DNA from: a virus
DNA length: 64,000 nt
IMG/VR virus record: IMGVR_UViG_3300042453_002472
Location: 62,001-126,000 of that record
Reading direction: 5' to 3' (one strand)
In this document: positions 35,012 to 44,770 of the stretch, piece after piece
How positions within the stretch are numbered: position 1 is the first letter of the stretch
Layout of the letters: each line of letters opens with the position of its first letter
Made by a program: the position numbers and the translations under genes
Notes under the pieces: model-generated
The model's input: only the letters and a program-made list of their open reading frames with translations
Database searches by the model: none
What the model was told of the DNA's origin: nothing

Positions 35012-35788
35012 ATGGGCTTAAATTTAGATGCCATAAAGGCAAAACTCAATCAGTTGAACAAAACTGATGAAAAGAAAAACAATTTGTGGAAACCTGAAGC
35101 AGGTAAAACAAGAATCCGTATCGTGCCATATGTGCACAGAAAAGACAATCCATTCTTAGAATTGTATTTTCATTACGACATTGGCAAAAGATCAATGTTA
35201 TCACCGATCTCATTCGGCAATGCAGATCCAATCGTAGAGTTTTCAGACAAACTAAAAAAAACTGGCGATAAGGATGAATGGATGATGGGTCGTAAAATTG
35301 AGCCTAAAATGAGAACTTATGTACCTGTTATCGTGCGCGGTAAAGAAGCAGAAGGTGTAAAGTTTTGGGGATTTGGTAAAACTATCTACGCAGAACTATT
35401 ATCAATTATCTCTGATCCAGACTATGGAGACATTACAGATTTAATGAATGGTCGTGATATTGATGTAGAATTTACTCCTGCAGAAGGTGGTGCATTTCCA
35501 AAAACTGCAATTCGAGTGAAACCAAACACACAGCCAGCAACAGAAGATAAAGCAATTGCTGAAAAGATTATGAATCAACCAGTAATTACTGACATATTTC
35601 CTGAACCAACTTATGAAGAGTTAGAAGTTGCATTAACAGAATGGATGAATCCTGAAAATGCAGATTCAGATGTAGCAGCTGATGAAGAAGAAGAGGCACA
35701 AGGCGTTTCAACACCAGCAAAAGCTGCAAAGCCAGTAGCAGGTAAAGTTGATGACGTAGCATCAGCATTCAATGATCTTTTTAATTAA
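35012..35788 (+). CDS. gp32: Single-stranded DNA-binding protein (gp32-like)
   Basis: Coats ssDNA in replication, recombination and repair. The N-terminal basic segment is followed by LWKPEAGKTRIRIVPYVHRKDNPFLELYFHYDIGKRSMLSP, typical of T4-like gp32, and the C-terminus is acidic (DVAADEEEEAQG) ending DVASAFNDLFN, as in gp32 tails that bind partner proteins. At 258 residues it is shorter than T4 gp32 (301). There is no cysteine in the protein, so the T4 zinc site is absent. First gene of an operon with uvsX and rnh. Confidence 0.92.
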   Translation: MGLNLDAIKAKLNQLNKTDEKKNNLWKPEAGKTRIRIVPYVHRKDNPFLELYFHYDIGKRSMLSPISFGNADPIVEFSDKLKKTGDKDEWMMGRKIEPKMRTYVPVIVRGKEAEGVKFWGFGKTIYAELLSIISDPDYGDITDLMNGRDIDVEFTPAEGGAFPKTAIRVKPNTQPATEDKAIAEKIMNQPVITDIFPEPTYEELEVALTEWMNPENADSDVAADEEEEAQGVSTPAKAAKPVAGKVDDVASAFNDLFN

Positions 35789-35801
35789 GAAGGAGTTATA
35801 A

Positions 35802-36965
35802 ATGGCAAAGAGTAAAAGCAAACTGGAACTGGAAGACTCATTAGCAAGTACATTAGCTGATAGCATTAACAAGCAATTTAAAGGGCAAGCTCTTAAAACA
35901 GCTTTCTTTTTAGAAGGAGATGCTGATTCACCAAGCAATGTAACAGAATGGATTTCATCTGGTTGTGATATGCTCGATTTAGCGATTTCAAACCGATCGA
36001 ACGGAGGATTCCCAGTAGGTCGGATAACTGAAGTTACCGGATTAGAAGCATCAGGTAAGTCTTTATTAGTATCTCATGTAGCTGCAGAAACACAGAAAAA
36101 AGGTGGATTAGCAGTTTATATTGATACAGAAGCAGCAACTAGTGCTGAATTTATGTCAGCTATTGGAATTGATTTGAAATCAATGTTATATGTTCCATTA
36201 GAAACAGTAGAAGAAATTTTTGAAACAATTGAAACTATTGTTGAACAGGTACGTAAATCAGATAAAGATCGTCTCGTTACTATTATTGTTGACTCTATTA
36301 TGGGTGCATCTACAAAAATAGAAATGGCTGCTGAATATGACAAAGATGGATATGCTACCAGTAAATCAATTATTCTATCAAAAGCAATGCGTAAGGTAAC
36401 TAACTGGATTGCACGAGAAAGAATTTGTTTGATTATGACTAATCAGTTACGAACTAAATTAGGGGTATCATTCGGCGATGCGTGGACAACATCGGGTGGT
36501 AAAGCGATTCCATTTCATGCATCTGTACGTCTTCGTCTTAAGAATACTGGAATGATTAAAGCCAAAGTTGAAGGCGTTGAACAAGTGGTAGGAAGTAAGA
36601 CTGAAGTACAAGTAGTGAAAAACAGAATGGGTCCTCCGCATCGAAAAATCAACTATGACATCTATTATGATAGTGGTATTGATAACTATGGTGGATGGCT
36701 TGAAACAATGAAAAAATACAATCTAGTAAAACAATCAGGAGCTCATTATACATTAGATGACACTGATATTGAAACTGGAGAAGTATTTGGAGAAATTAAA
36801 TTTCAATCAAAAACATTTGTAGATAAGGTAATCAATCAACCAGAGATTAAAGATCGATTGTATAAAAGAATATGCGATGCGTATATCTTTAAGTATCAAG
36901 CTGGTATCGATGGCGGTATTGATGACGTAATTATTACAGATGAGGTTATAGACGAAGAAGCTTAA
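35802..36965 (+). CDS. uvsX: Recombinase UvsX (RecA-like)
   Basis: Strand-exchange recombinase. Walker A is GLEASGKS at 80-87, Walker B region TIIVDSIMGAS, and the L1/L2 region has ICLIMTNQLRTKLG then TTSGGKAIPFHASVRLRL. At 387 residues it is near T4 UvsX (391). AAGGAG lies before the ATG. Works with gp32, next to it. The stop overlaps the rnh start by one base. Confidence 0.95.
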   Translation: MAKSKSKLELEDSLASTLADSINKQFKGQALKTAFFLEGDADSPSNVTEWISSGCDMLDLAISNRSNGGFPVGRITEVTGLEASGKSLLVSHVAAETQKKGGLAVYIDTEAATSAEFMSAIGIDLKSMLYVPLETVEEIFETIETIVEQVRKSDKDRLVTIIVDSIMGASTKIEMAAEYDKDGYATSKSIILSKAMRKVTNWIARERICLIMTNQLRTKLGVSFGDAWTTSGGKAIPFHASVRLRLKNTGMIKAKVEGVEQVVGSKTEVQVVKNRMGPPHRKINYDIYYDSGIDNYGGWLETMKKYNLVKQSGAHYTLDDTDIETGEVFGEIKFQSKTFVDKVINQPEIKDRLYKRICDAYIFKYQAGIDGGIDDVIITDEVIDEEA

Positions 36966-38023
36966 TGAACAGGTATCAACAGCTATTCAAACAGTTACAA
37001 CAAGAAAAGGAAAATAGTCCATCAAGTGTCAATGATCATATTATGGTGCTTGATGGGCTAAACACCTTTATTAGAGCGTTTGGAGCAACTCCATCTACAA
37101 ATGAAGATGGTGATCATATCGGAGGAATTACTGGATTTTTATTTTCAATAGGTAAAGTAGTTCGAGATTTTAAACCATCTCGGTTAGTTATCGTGTTTGA
37201 TGGTAGAGGCGGATCTGCTCGTCGCAGAAAGATTTACGGCGATTATAAAGGTAATCGAGCAAATAAAACACGTTTACGTAGACACGATCATCAACAATTT
37301 GCTACAATTGAAGATGAACAGGAAGCAATGCGTTGGCAATTTTCTCGATTAGTATCATATCTAGATAATTTACCAGTAACATTTATTTCAATTGATGGTA
37401 TCGAAGCAGATGATACGATTGCATATATTGCTGATATGTATCAAGGTATTTCTAAAAAAATTACCATAGTTTCAACGGATAGAGATTTTTATCAGTTAAT
37501 AAGTCCTACAATTCAAGTATGGTCGCCTATCAAAAAGAAAATGTATGACGAACAAGCATTATTAGATGAATTTGGAGTACATCCAAATAACTATGTTATT
37601 TATCGAACATTTACAGGCGACACCTCTGACAACATACCCGGGGTATCTGGAATAGGTCCAAAGACAATTATAAAAACATTACCCGAACTTGCTGATACTA
37701 CTGAGTTTACGTTAGATGCATTATTTAATAAATGCACTAATAATTTAAATGAATCAAAAACATATGGTAAAATACTAGAAAATCAGGATACTATTGATAA
37801 GAATTATCGTTTAATGAATATTAAATTATTAGATATTCCAGCTCAGAGTGCTACGGTAATTCGAGGTATATTAGATCAGCCGATTCCAATGATGAACAAA
37901 ATGGAATTTCAAAGATTATTCATGGAAGACAAAATGTGGTCAACTATGAAAAATTTACCAGATTGGTTAAATAATACATGGTTATCACTAAATGCATTTG
38001 CACAACAAACACATAAAAAATAA
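36965..38023 (+). CDS. rnh: RNase H / 5'-3' exonuclease (T4 rnh-like)
   Basis: Flap-type 5' nuclease that removes RNA primers. Acidic metal-site residues are visible in IMVLDGLNTFIRAFG, LVIVFDGRGGSARR, DGIEADDTIAYIAD, IVSTDRDFYQLI and FTGDTSDNIPGVSGIGPKT (the helix-hairpin-helix). 352 residues against 305 in T4. Starts on the last base of the uvsX TAA. Confidence 0.93.
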   Translation: MNRYQQLFKQLQQEKENSPSSVNDHIMVLDGLNTFIRAFGATPSTNEDGDHIGGITGFLFSIGKVVRDFKPSRLVIVFDGRGGSARRRKIYGDYKGNRANKTRLRRHDHQQFATIEDEQEAMRWQFSRLVSYLDNLPVTFISIDGIEADDTIAYIADMYQGISKKITIVSTDRDFYQLISPTIQVWSPIKKKMYDEQALLDEFGVHPNNYVIYRTFTGDTSDNIPGVSGIGPKTIIKTLPELADTTEFTLDALFNKCTNNLNESKTYGKILENQDTIDKNYRLMNIKLLDIPAQSATVIRGILDQPIPMMNKMEFQRLFMEDKMWSTMKNLPDWLNNTWLSLNAFAQQTHKK

Positions 38024-38024
38024 C

Positions 38025-38053
38025 TTGGAATTTATACATAACTATTATATAAT
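38025..38053 (+). promoter_or_regulatory. Leaderless promoter for gp41 helicase
   Basis: TTGGAA (38025-38030), exactly 17 bp, TATAAT (38048-38053), 6 nt, ATG. A start site 7 nt after the -10 would coincide with the ATG. Confidence 0.65.
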
Positions 38054-38059
38054 AAGTTT

Positions 38060-39427
38060 ATGACAGATAAACTATCGGAATATGGCTGGAGCTTTCAAGT
38101 AAAAGTTTTAGCAGCAATGTTTACCGACCGAATATTTTTACAACAAATTGCCGATATTATTCGCCCAGAGTATTTCGAATCAGATGCAAATAATTGGGTA
38201 TTAGAAACAGTTTTAGATCATTTTCAACAATATAAAACACCCCCAACAAAAGATGTTTTAAAAGTTCGATTAACTGCATTAAGTGAATCTGGTCCAGAAT
38301 CTATACTTAAAACTGCAATACTAGAACAACTTAAAGATGTGTTCCGATACATGGAATCAGATGATTTAAGTTTTGTCAAAGATGAAATACTTAATTTCTG
38401 TAAAAATCAGGAAATTAAACGGGCAATTATGGATTCGGTTAATTTGTTGCAACGTGGAAATTATGATGAAATAAAGTCAAAGATTGATACAGCAATGAAA
38501 GCTGGTGCTGATACTAATATTGGGTTAGAATATAAACTTAATATATCAGCTCGATACGCCGAAGCATCGCGTCATACAATTACAACCGGATGGGATGTTA
38601 TTGATGATTTAATGGACGGCGGATTAGCTCCAGGTGAATTAGGTGTAGTAATGGCACCAGCTGGTATTGGTAAATCATGGCTCTTAATTAACATTGGAGC
38701 TAATGCAGTAAAGGCAGGTCATACCGTAATACATTACACATTAGAACTTAATGAAAATTATGTAGGACAACGTTATGATTCGGTATTAACTGGTATTAAT
38801 GCACAGAGCTTAAAAAATCATCAAGACACAGTTGAAGATAAAATGAAAAGTTTACGCGGTGATTTGATTGTAAAATATTTTCCAACTAAATCAGTTGGCG
38901 TAATGGGATTAAAAGCTCATTTAGAAAAAACTATTATGCTAGGTAAAAAGCCAGATGTTGTAATTGTAGATTATGGTGATTTGTTAAAAATCAATACAAA
39001 AAAGGACAAACACGAGGCATTAGAAGAACTTTACGAGGAGTTACGAGGAATGGCAGGTGAGTATGATATTCCGGTTTGGACGGCATCACAAGCAGGTCGA
39101 AGTGCGTTAGAAGAAGATATTATTGAAGCAGATAAAATTGCATCATCATATGGAAAAGTGATGGTAGCTGACTTCTTGATGTCATTGTCTCGTAAGGTTG
39201 AAGATAAAATGTCAGGTACAGGTAGAGGTCACGTTATTAAGAATCGGTTCGGCCCAGATGGCATTACCTTGCCTAGTAAAATTAACACAAACAACGGCCA
39301 ATTTCAATTTTTTGAGCCACAAACAACACAAGGCAAACAGACCACACAAGTTATGAAAACAGGCGAAAATGTTATGAAGAAAAATTTAGCACAAAAATTC
39401 AAAGATTTGGGTGGAACTTTAGGATAA
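38060..39427 (+). CDS. gp41: Replicative DNA helicase (gp41, DnaB-like)
   Basis: Hexameric 5'-3' helicase. It has the Walker A APAGIGKS at 199-206, Walker B DVVIVDYGDLLKI, and DGGLAPGELGVVM before the P-loop, as in DnaB-like RecA folds. The N-terminal ~150 residues are the helical primase-contact domain. 455 residues, near T4 gp41 (475). No SD; the promoter suggests a leaderless mRNA. No gp61 primase gene is in the window. Confidence 0.93.
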   Translation: MTDKLSEYGWSFQVKVLAAMFTDRIFLQQIADIIRPEYFESDANNWVLETVLDHFQQYKTPPTKDVLKVRLTALSESGPESILKTAILEQLKDVFRYMESDDLSFVKDEILNFCKNQEIKRAIMDSVNLLQRGNYDEIKSKIDTAMKAGADTNIGLEYKLNISARYAEASRHTITTGWDVIDDLMDGGLAPGELGVVMAPAGIGKSWLLINIGANAVKAGHTVIHYTLELNENYVGQRYDSVLTGINAQSLKNHQDTVEDKMKSLRGDLIVKYFPTKSVGVMGLKAHLEKTIMLGKKPDVVIVDYGDLLKINTKKDKHEALEELYEELRGMAGEYDIPVWTASQAGRSALEEDIIEADKIASSYGKVMVADFLMSLSRKVEDKMSGTGRGHVIKNRFGPDGITLPSKINTNNGQFQFFEPQTTQGKQTTQVMKTGENVMKKNLAQKFKDLGGTLG

Positions 39428-39430
39428 AAC

Positions 39431-39445
39431 CATATTTATATAAAA
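39431..39445 (+). promoter_or_regulatory. Orphan late-type box after the helicase
   Basis: CATATTTATATAAAA directly followed by the hairpin at 39448-39476, with no gene between. Its function is unclear. Confidence 0.3.
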
Positions 39446-39447
39446 TG

Positions 39448-39476
39448 AGGTCCGGATAATATTCGGCCCTTTTTTT
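39448..39476 (+). terminator. Intrinsic terminator after gp41
   Basis: AGG-T-CCG and CGG-C-CCT pair with one T-C mismatch; a T7 tract follows. Weaker than the other terminators. Confidence 0.65.
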
Positions 39477-39519
39477 ATCTAATAAACATTTATATTTTTT
39501 AAATTAAAGAGATTACAAC

Positions 39520-41376
39520 ATGGAGATTTCAAACAAAATTTTAAGTGAAATTACAGTATACATGAAGTATGCAAAGTATGTTCCCGAGCTCAATCGTCGA
39601 GAAACATGGGAAGAATTAGTTACGAGAAACAAAGAAATGCATCAAAAGAAGTATCCGCATTTGCGAGATGAAATTGAAGCTGCATATAAATTTGTTTATG
39701 ATAAAAAAGTATTACCATCGATGCGTAGTTTGCAATTCGGCGGAAAACCAATTGAAATCTCCCCTAACCGAATTTATAACTGTGCATATTTACCAATTGA
39801 TGATTATCGAGCATTTGGCGAAGCAATGTTTTTACTTTTAGGCGGTACTGGTGTAGGATATTCAGTTCAAACACATCACGTAGAAAAATTGCCTGAAATT
39901 CGTAAACCTAATCCAAAGAAAACACGAAGATATCTTATCGCGGATTCGATCGAAGGATGGGCTGATGCAGTAAAGGCATTAGTTAAATCGTATTTCGAAG
40001 GTGGATCTACGTTTACATTTGATTTTTCGGATATTCGTGCCAAAGGTGCTCGTTTAGTAACATCCGGAGGAAAAGCACCAGGCCCACAACCACTTAAAGA
40101 ATGTTTAATTAAATTAGCCGGTATCTTAGATGCAAAAGAAGATGGCGATAAATTAACTGCTATTGAAGTACACGATATGGTTTGTCATATTGCAGATGCA
40201 GTATTAGCCGGGGGTATTCGTAGAGCAGCTCTTATTAGTCTTTTTAGTGCCGATGATGAAGAAATGATTTCATGCAAATCTGGTAATTGGTGGGAGCATA
40301 ATCCACAACGAGGGCGTGCAAACAATTCAGCAACATTAATGCGTCATAAATTAACAAAAGAATTCTTTATGGATTTATGGAAACGTGTTGAATTGTCAGG
40401 AGCAGGTGAACCAGGAATTTATTTAACAAATGATAAAGATTGGGGAACGAATCCATGTTGTGAAATTGCATTACGACCATTTCAGTTCTGTAATTTATGT
40501 GAAGTTAACGCGTCTGACATCGAATCACAAGAAGATTTAGAAGCAAGAGTACGAGCAGCAGCATTTATTGGAACACTTCAAGCAGGTTACACTGATTTTC
40601 ATTATCTTCGTCCAGTATGGAAACGTACGACTGAGAAAGATGCCCTTATCGGAGTATCCATGACAGGAATCGGTTCTGGAACAGTGTTAGGCTATGATAT
40701 GAAAGCTGCCGCAAAGGCAGTTAAAGAAGAAAATGTACGGGTAGCTGAATTGATTGGAATCAACAAATCAGCTCGTACTACCACAGTTAAGCCTGCAGGG
40801 ACGACATCATTAGCATTAGGAACATCATCAGGTATTCACGCTTGGCACAATGATTATTATATTCGTCGCATTCGTGTAGGAAAAAATGAAGCAATTTATT
40901 CATACCTAGCAATCAATCATCCAGAACTTATTGAAGATGAGTATTTCCGTCCACATGACACTGCAGTTATTTCAATTCCTCAAAAAGCACCAGAAGGCGC
41001 TATTATGAGAACAGAATCCCCATTCCAATTATTAGATCGTATTAAAAAGGTACACCTAGAATGGGTTAAACCAGGACACCGATCAGGAAATAATACTCAC
41101 AATGTTTCTGCAACCGTTTCACTTAAAGCAGATGAATGGGAATTAGCTGGCGAATGGATGTGGGAGAATAGAGATCATTATAACGGATTATCAGTATTGC
41201 CATATGATGGCGGAACTTATACACAAGCTCCATTTGAAGATTGTACTCAAGAAACATATGAGAACATGATGAAATCTCTTCATAATATTGATTTGAGTCA
41301 AGTAATTGAATTAGATGATAATACCGACTTATCAGGCGAATTAGCTTGTGCTGGTGGAGCGTGTGAGATAAAATAA
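39520..41376 (+). CDS. nrdJ: Class II (B12-dependent) monomeric ribonucleotide reductase
   Basis: Makes dNTPs using adenosylcobalamin. MRSLQFGGKPIEISPNRIYNCAY and FGEAMFLLLGGTGVGYSVQ are typical of monomeric class II enzymes. Cys88 (NCAY), the NPCCEIALRPFQFCNLCEVN region (Cys313/314, Cys324) and the C-terminal redox pair CAGGAC (610-615) are in place. The enzyme needs external reductant, and a thioredoxin is encoded nearby. It needs no oxygen or NrdB partner but needs host cobalamin. 618 residues. A weak late-type box (39485-39500) and a poor SD precede it. Confidence 0.93.
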   Translation: MEISNKILSEITVYMKYAKYVPELNRRETWEELVTRNKEMHQKKYPHLRDEIEAAYKFVYDKKVLPSMRSLQFGGKPIEISPNRIYNCAYLPIDDYRAFGEAMFLLLGGTGVGYSVQTHHVEKLPEIRKPNPKKTRRYLIADSIEGWADAVKALVKSYFEGGSTFTFDFSDIRAKGARLVTSGGKAPGPQPLKECLIKLAGILDAKEDGDKLTAIEVHDMVCHIADAVLAGGIRRAALISLFSADDEEMISCKSGNWWEHNPQRGRANNSATLMRHKLTKEFFMDLWKRVELSGAGEPGIYLTNDKDWGTNPCCEIALRPFQFCNLCEVNASDIESQEDLEARVRAAAFIGTLQAGYTDFHYLRPVWKRTTEKDALIGVSMTGIGSGTVLGYDMKAAAKAVKEENVRVAELIGINKSARTTTVKPAGTTSLALGTSSGIHAWHNDYYIRRIRVGKNEAIYSYLAINHPELIEDEYFRPHDTAVISIPQKAPEGAIMRTESPFQLLDRIKKVHLEWVKPGHRSGNNTHNVSATVSLKADEWELAGEWMWENRDHYNGLSVLPYDGGTYTQAPFEDCTQETYENMMKSLHNIDLSQVIELDDNTDLSGELACAGGACEIK

Positions 41377-41382
41377 TATTTA

Positions 41383-41395
41383 GATATTTATTAAT
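41383..41395 (+). promoter_or_regulatory. Late-type box immediately before CDS 41396
   Basis: GATATTTATTAAT followed at once by the ATG at 41396, so again no leader or SD. Confidence 0.4.
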
Positions 41396-42159
<764 letters not shown>

Positions 42160-42178
42160 ATAATTAATAAAACAAGTT

Positions 42179-42883
42179 ATGACAACGAAACAAAGAACAA
42201 ATTTAGAATTAGTGCATCCTGGCTTTGCAAATGGAGTTTCTATTCAGTTAGCAACAAAACAATCGATTGAAGGTCCAGATGCTAGATTGACTACAGAAGA
42301 AAAACAAGCTATTATCGATAAAGCTGCATATCATTATGGTCAATTCTTAACCGCATTAGGCGTAACATGGGAATCTGATCCAAACTCGGCTGATACACCT
42401 CGGCGAGTAGCAAAGGCATATGTAAATGACTTATGGGCCGGTCGATATGAACCAATGTCAGATATTACAGCATTTCCAAGTGATGGATACGATGGCATTG
42501 TGTTTGAAGGAGGTATTCCATTAACATCAATGTGTAGCCATCATCATCAAACTATTATGGGTCTAGTTCACGTTGCATATATTCCGGGTGAAAATAGCAA
42601 CGTTATTGGTTTAAGTAAATTGAATCGAGTAGTTGAGCACTTTGGCAGACGAGGTGCAATTCAAGAACAATTAACTGTTGCTATCCACCACGCAATTGAT
42701 GAACTTATCGAAAACAATAAAGGTGTAGCAGTAATGATTGAAGCAACTCATAACTGTGTGCAATGTCGAGGAGTTAAGCATGGTGGTGCTTCAATGAAAA
42801 CTGCGAAATTATCTGGTGCATTTTTAGAAGATGGCAACGCAAGATCAGAATTTTATCAATTTGTAAAAGGTTATAATAATTAA
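42179..42883 (+). CDS. folE: GTP cyclohydrolase I (FolE)
   Basis: First step of the 7-deazaguanine pathway, GTP to dihydroneopterin triphosphate. The Zn/active-site motifs are TSMCSHHHQT and later NCVQCRGVKHGG, with DTPRRVAKAYV and VIGLSKLNRVVEHFGRRGAIQEQL as family blocks. 234 residues against 222 in E. coli. It heads a run folE-queD-small-small-queE. Confidence 0.95.
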   Translation: MTTKQRTNLELVHPGFANGVSIQLATKQSIEGPDARLTTEEKQAIIDKAAYHYGQFLTALGVTWESDPNSADTPRRVAKAYVNDLWAGRYEPMSDITAFPSDGYDGIVFEGGIPLTSMCSHHHQTIMGLVHVAYIPGENSNVIGLSKLNRVVEHFGRRGAIQEQLTVAIHHAIDELIENNKGVAVMIEATHNCVQCRGVKHGGASMKTAKLSGAFLEDGNARSEFYQFVKGYNN

Positions 42884-42884
42884 T

Positions 42885-43349
42885 ATGGCACGTTACATTT
42901 CAACAAAATTATTTGATGGTTACTCAACTTGTTTCCGTCAATGGAAAGCAGAAGATACTCATTGTAAATTCTTACATGGATATGCTGTATCATTTAGAGT
43001 ATGGTTTGAAGGAGAATTAGATCATCGTAATTGGGTATGGGATTTTGGCGGTATGAAGCGTTCTAAAACTCAAATTGCAGGTATGTCTCCAAAAGATTAT
43101 TTTACATTTTTATTAGATCATACTACAATCGTTGCATTAGATGATCCATATTTAGATAAATTCAAACAAATGGATGAAGATGGTATTATTCAATTAAGAA
43201 TTTTACCAGCTACTGGATGTGAAAAATTTGCAGAACATTTATATTATGTAATAAATGCATTCTTAAAAGAAGAAACAGAAGGCCGAGTAAAAGCTATCAA
43301 AATAGAAGTATACGAACACGAACGAAATTCAGCAAGTTATGAACAATAA
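42885..43349 (+). CDS. queD: 6-carboxytetrahydropterin synthase (QueD)
   Basis: T-fold enzyme converting the FolE product to 6-carboxytetrahydropterin. FRQWKAEDTHCKFLHGYAVSF carries the catalytic Cys and a Zn-ligand HG(Y), then VWDFGGMK and LLDHTTIV, then EVYEHERNSASYE. 154 residues. It starts two bases after the folE stop. Confidence 0.9.
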   Translation: MARYISTKLFDGYSTCFRQWKAEDTHCKFLHGYAVSFRVWFEGELDHRNWVWDFGGMKRSKTQIAGMSPKDYFTFLLDHTTIVALDDPYLDKFKQMDEDGIIQLRILPATGCEKFAEHLYYVINAFLKEETEGRVKAIKIEVYEHERNSASYEQ

Positions 43350-43554
43350 TAAAGACCAAATGAAAGTAGAAGTTAATGAGATGGCAATAACTCAACAAAT
43401 TAAAATTGCTTTAGAAAACTCCAATCTAAGTGTTGTTGTTACACCAATTATGTTTGATCCTAACGAATTTATACCAGTACTAGGTGTGTTAGTAAAAAAC
43501 GAGGATTCTAGTTATACTAGAAAATATACAATAACGGTTAAACCAAATAACTAA
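43339..43554 (+). CDS. Hypothetical small protein
   Basis: A 71-residue protein with a beta-strand-rich C-terminal half (LSVVVTPIMFDPNEFIPVLGVLVKN). Start at 43339 overlaps queD by 11 bases; an ATG at 43360 is also possible. No family recognised; sits between queD and queE. Confidence 0.5.
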   Translation: MNNNKDQMKVEVNEMAITQQIKIALENSNLSVVVTPIMFDPNEFIPVLGVLVKNEDSSYTRKYTITVKPNN

Positions 43555-43557
43555 ACC

Positions 43558-43929
43558 ATGAAGAGTAATGATCAATATATGTCACTGTATGATTACAGTG
43601 GTAAAGCATCTCGAGAAAGTGGACTAGGTCAAAAAGTGTATGAAGCTGCAAAGTCAAAAAATATTCATGTTATTTATCAAGATCTACCACCAGACTTATC
43701 TAGACCAGAATATAATCGAGTAGCAACATATCCAAAATCATTTCTAGATGAATACTTTGGCAAAACTACACCCGGTGATACATTTGCTTCTGAATTAGCA
43801 CAGGCTGATTTGCGTTATTTACTTGAACGTTTATATTCATTAGAAAATAAGTTTGATGAATTAATTAAAAAATTAGATACCAATGTTACCAATAGTGTTG
43901 AGTCAATCGATGACGACCTACCATTTTAA
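43558..43929 (+). CDS. Small protein with SSB-tail-like DDDLPF C-terminus
   Basis: A 123-residue protein. The middle has a basic/aromatic domain, then a helix LRYLLERLYSLENKFDELIKKL, then SVESIDDDLPF at the very end. Bacterial SSB ends DDDIPF or, in many Bacteroidota, DDLPF, which is the docking tip for many replication and repair enzymes. The phage gp32 does not end this way. The protein could mimic or compete with host SSB. No N-terminal OB fold was seen. This function is inference. Confidence 0.6.
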   Translation: MKSNDQYMSLYDYSGKASRESGLGQKVYEAAKSKNIHVIYQDLPPDLSRPEYNRVATYPKSFLDEYFGKTTPGDTFASELAQADLRYLLERLYSLENKFDELIKKLDTNVTNSVESIDDDLPF

Positions 43930-43936
43930 GGAATTT

Positions 43937-44713
43937 ATGAAGCCAGGAAGAATAACAGACTACAATAAAACATTGCCAATCATAGAATTATATCGTTGTG
44001 TGCAATCAGAAGGAAGCCGATTTGGTAGACCAACAATCGCAGTACGCACTACCGGATGCACTCATCGATGCTATTTTGGTGAAGGTGGCTGGTGCGATAG
44101 CTGGTACAGTTCAATTCATCCAGAAAAAGGTACTTTTACATTCAATGATATTATTAAAATTTACGACGAAAATCCACATATTAAAGAAATGATGTTAACT
44201 GGAGGATCCCCGACAATGCATCCAGCACTAGTTAATGAATTGACACATTTTGCACATGAAAGAGATATTCTTATTACTATTGAAACTGAAGGTTCTCATT
44301 ATATTGAAACTGATTACCCTATTGGCCTCCTTTCTATTAGTCCTAAGTTTGCCAATAGCGTACCCGTTGTGGGCGTTGCTACACCGCAAGGGACGATTAC
44401 GGATGAAAAGATGGTTAAGCAACATAATAAATTCCGTCTCAATAGCGAAGCGATAGATAAAATGATTGCATATCACGCAGATTATCACTATAAACCAGTC
44501 TGGGATGGTACTGAAGAGAATCTACAAGAAATTGAATTGTTTAGGATTCAACATAATATTCCAAAGGATAAAACGTACATAATGCCTGCTGGTGATACTA
44601 GAGACGAATTGATTAAAATGTATCCGTTGGTATTTGAAATGTGTGCTAACCATGGTTATAACATGACAGGAAGAGACCATATCGTGGCATATGATACTAA
44701 AAGGGGAGTTTGA
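43937..44713 (+). CDS. queE: 7-carboxy-7-deazaguanine synthase (QueE), radical SAM
   Basis: Makes CDG from the QueD product. The N-terminus has the expected EGSRFGRPTIAVRTTGCTHRC; the cluster cysteines are Cys41, Cys45 and Cys53 (spacing CX3CX7C rather than the common CX3CX2C). MLTGGSPTMHP follows as the GGEP-like motif. 258 residues. The ATG at 43937, 8 bases after the previous stop, was chosen with AAGGAAT just upstream; an in-frame ATG further up lies inside the previous gene. Confidence 0.88.
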   Translation: MKPGRITDYNKTLPIIELYRCVQSEGSRFGRPTIAVRTTGCTHRCYFGEGGWCDSWYSSIHPEKGTFTFNDIIKIYDENPHIKEMMLTGGSPTMHPALVNELTHFAHERDILITIETEGSHYIETDYPIGLLSISPKFANSVPVVGVATPQGTITDEKMVKQHNKFRLNSEAIDKMIAYHADYHYKPVWDGTEENLQEIELFRIQHNIPKDKTYIMPAGDTRDELIKMYPLVFEMCANHGYNMTGRDHIVAYDTKRGV

Positions 44714-44736
44714 TATGTGGACAACGACAACGACAT

Positions 44737-44764
44737 TTGGAAATTATGAAATTAATTATATTAT
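44737..44764 (+). promoter_or_regulatory. Leaderless promoter candidate for thioredoxin gene
   Basis: TTGGAA (44737-44742), 16 bp, TATTAT (44759-44764), 6 nt, ATG at 44771. Confidence 0.45.
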
Positions 44765-44770
44765 AAAGAA

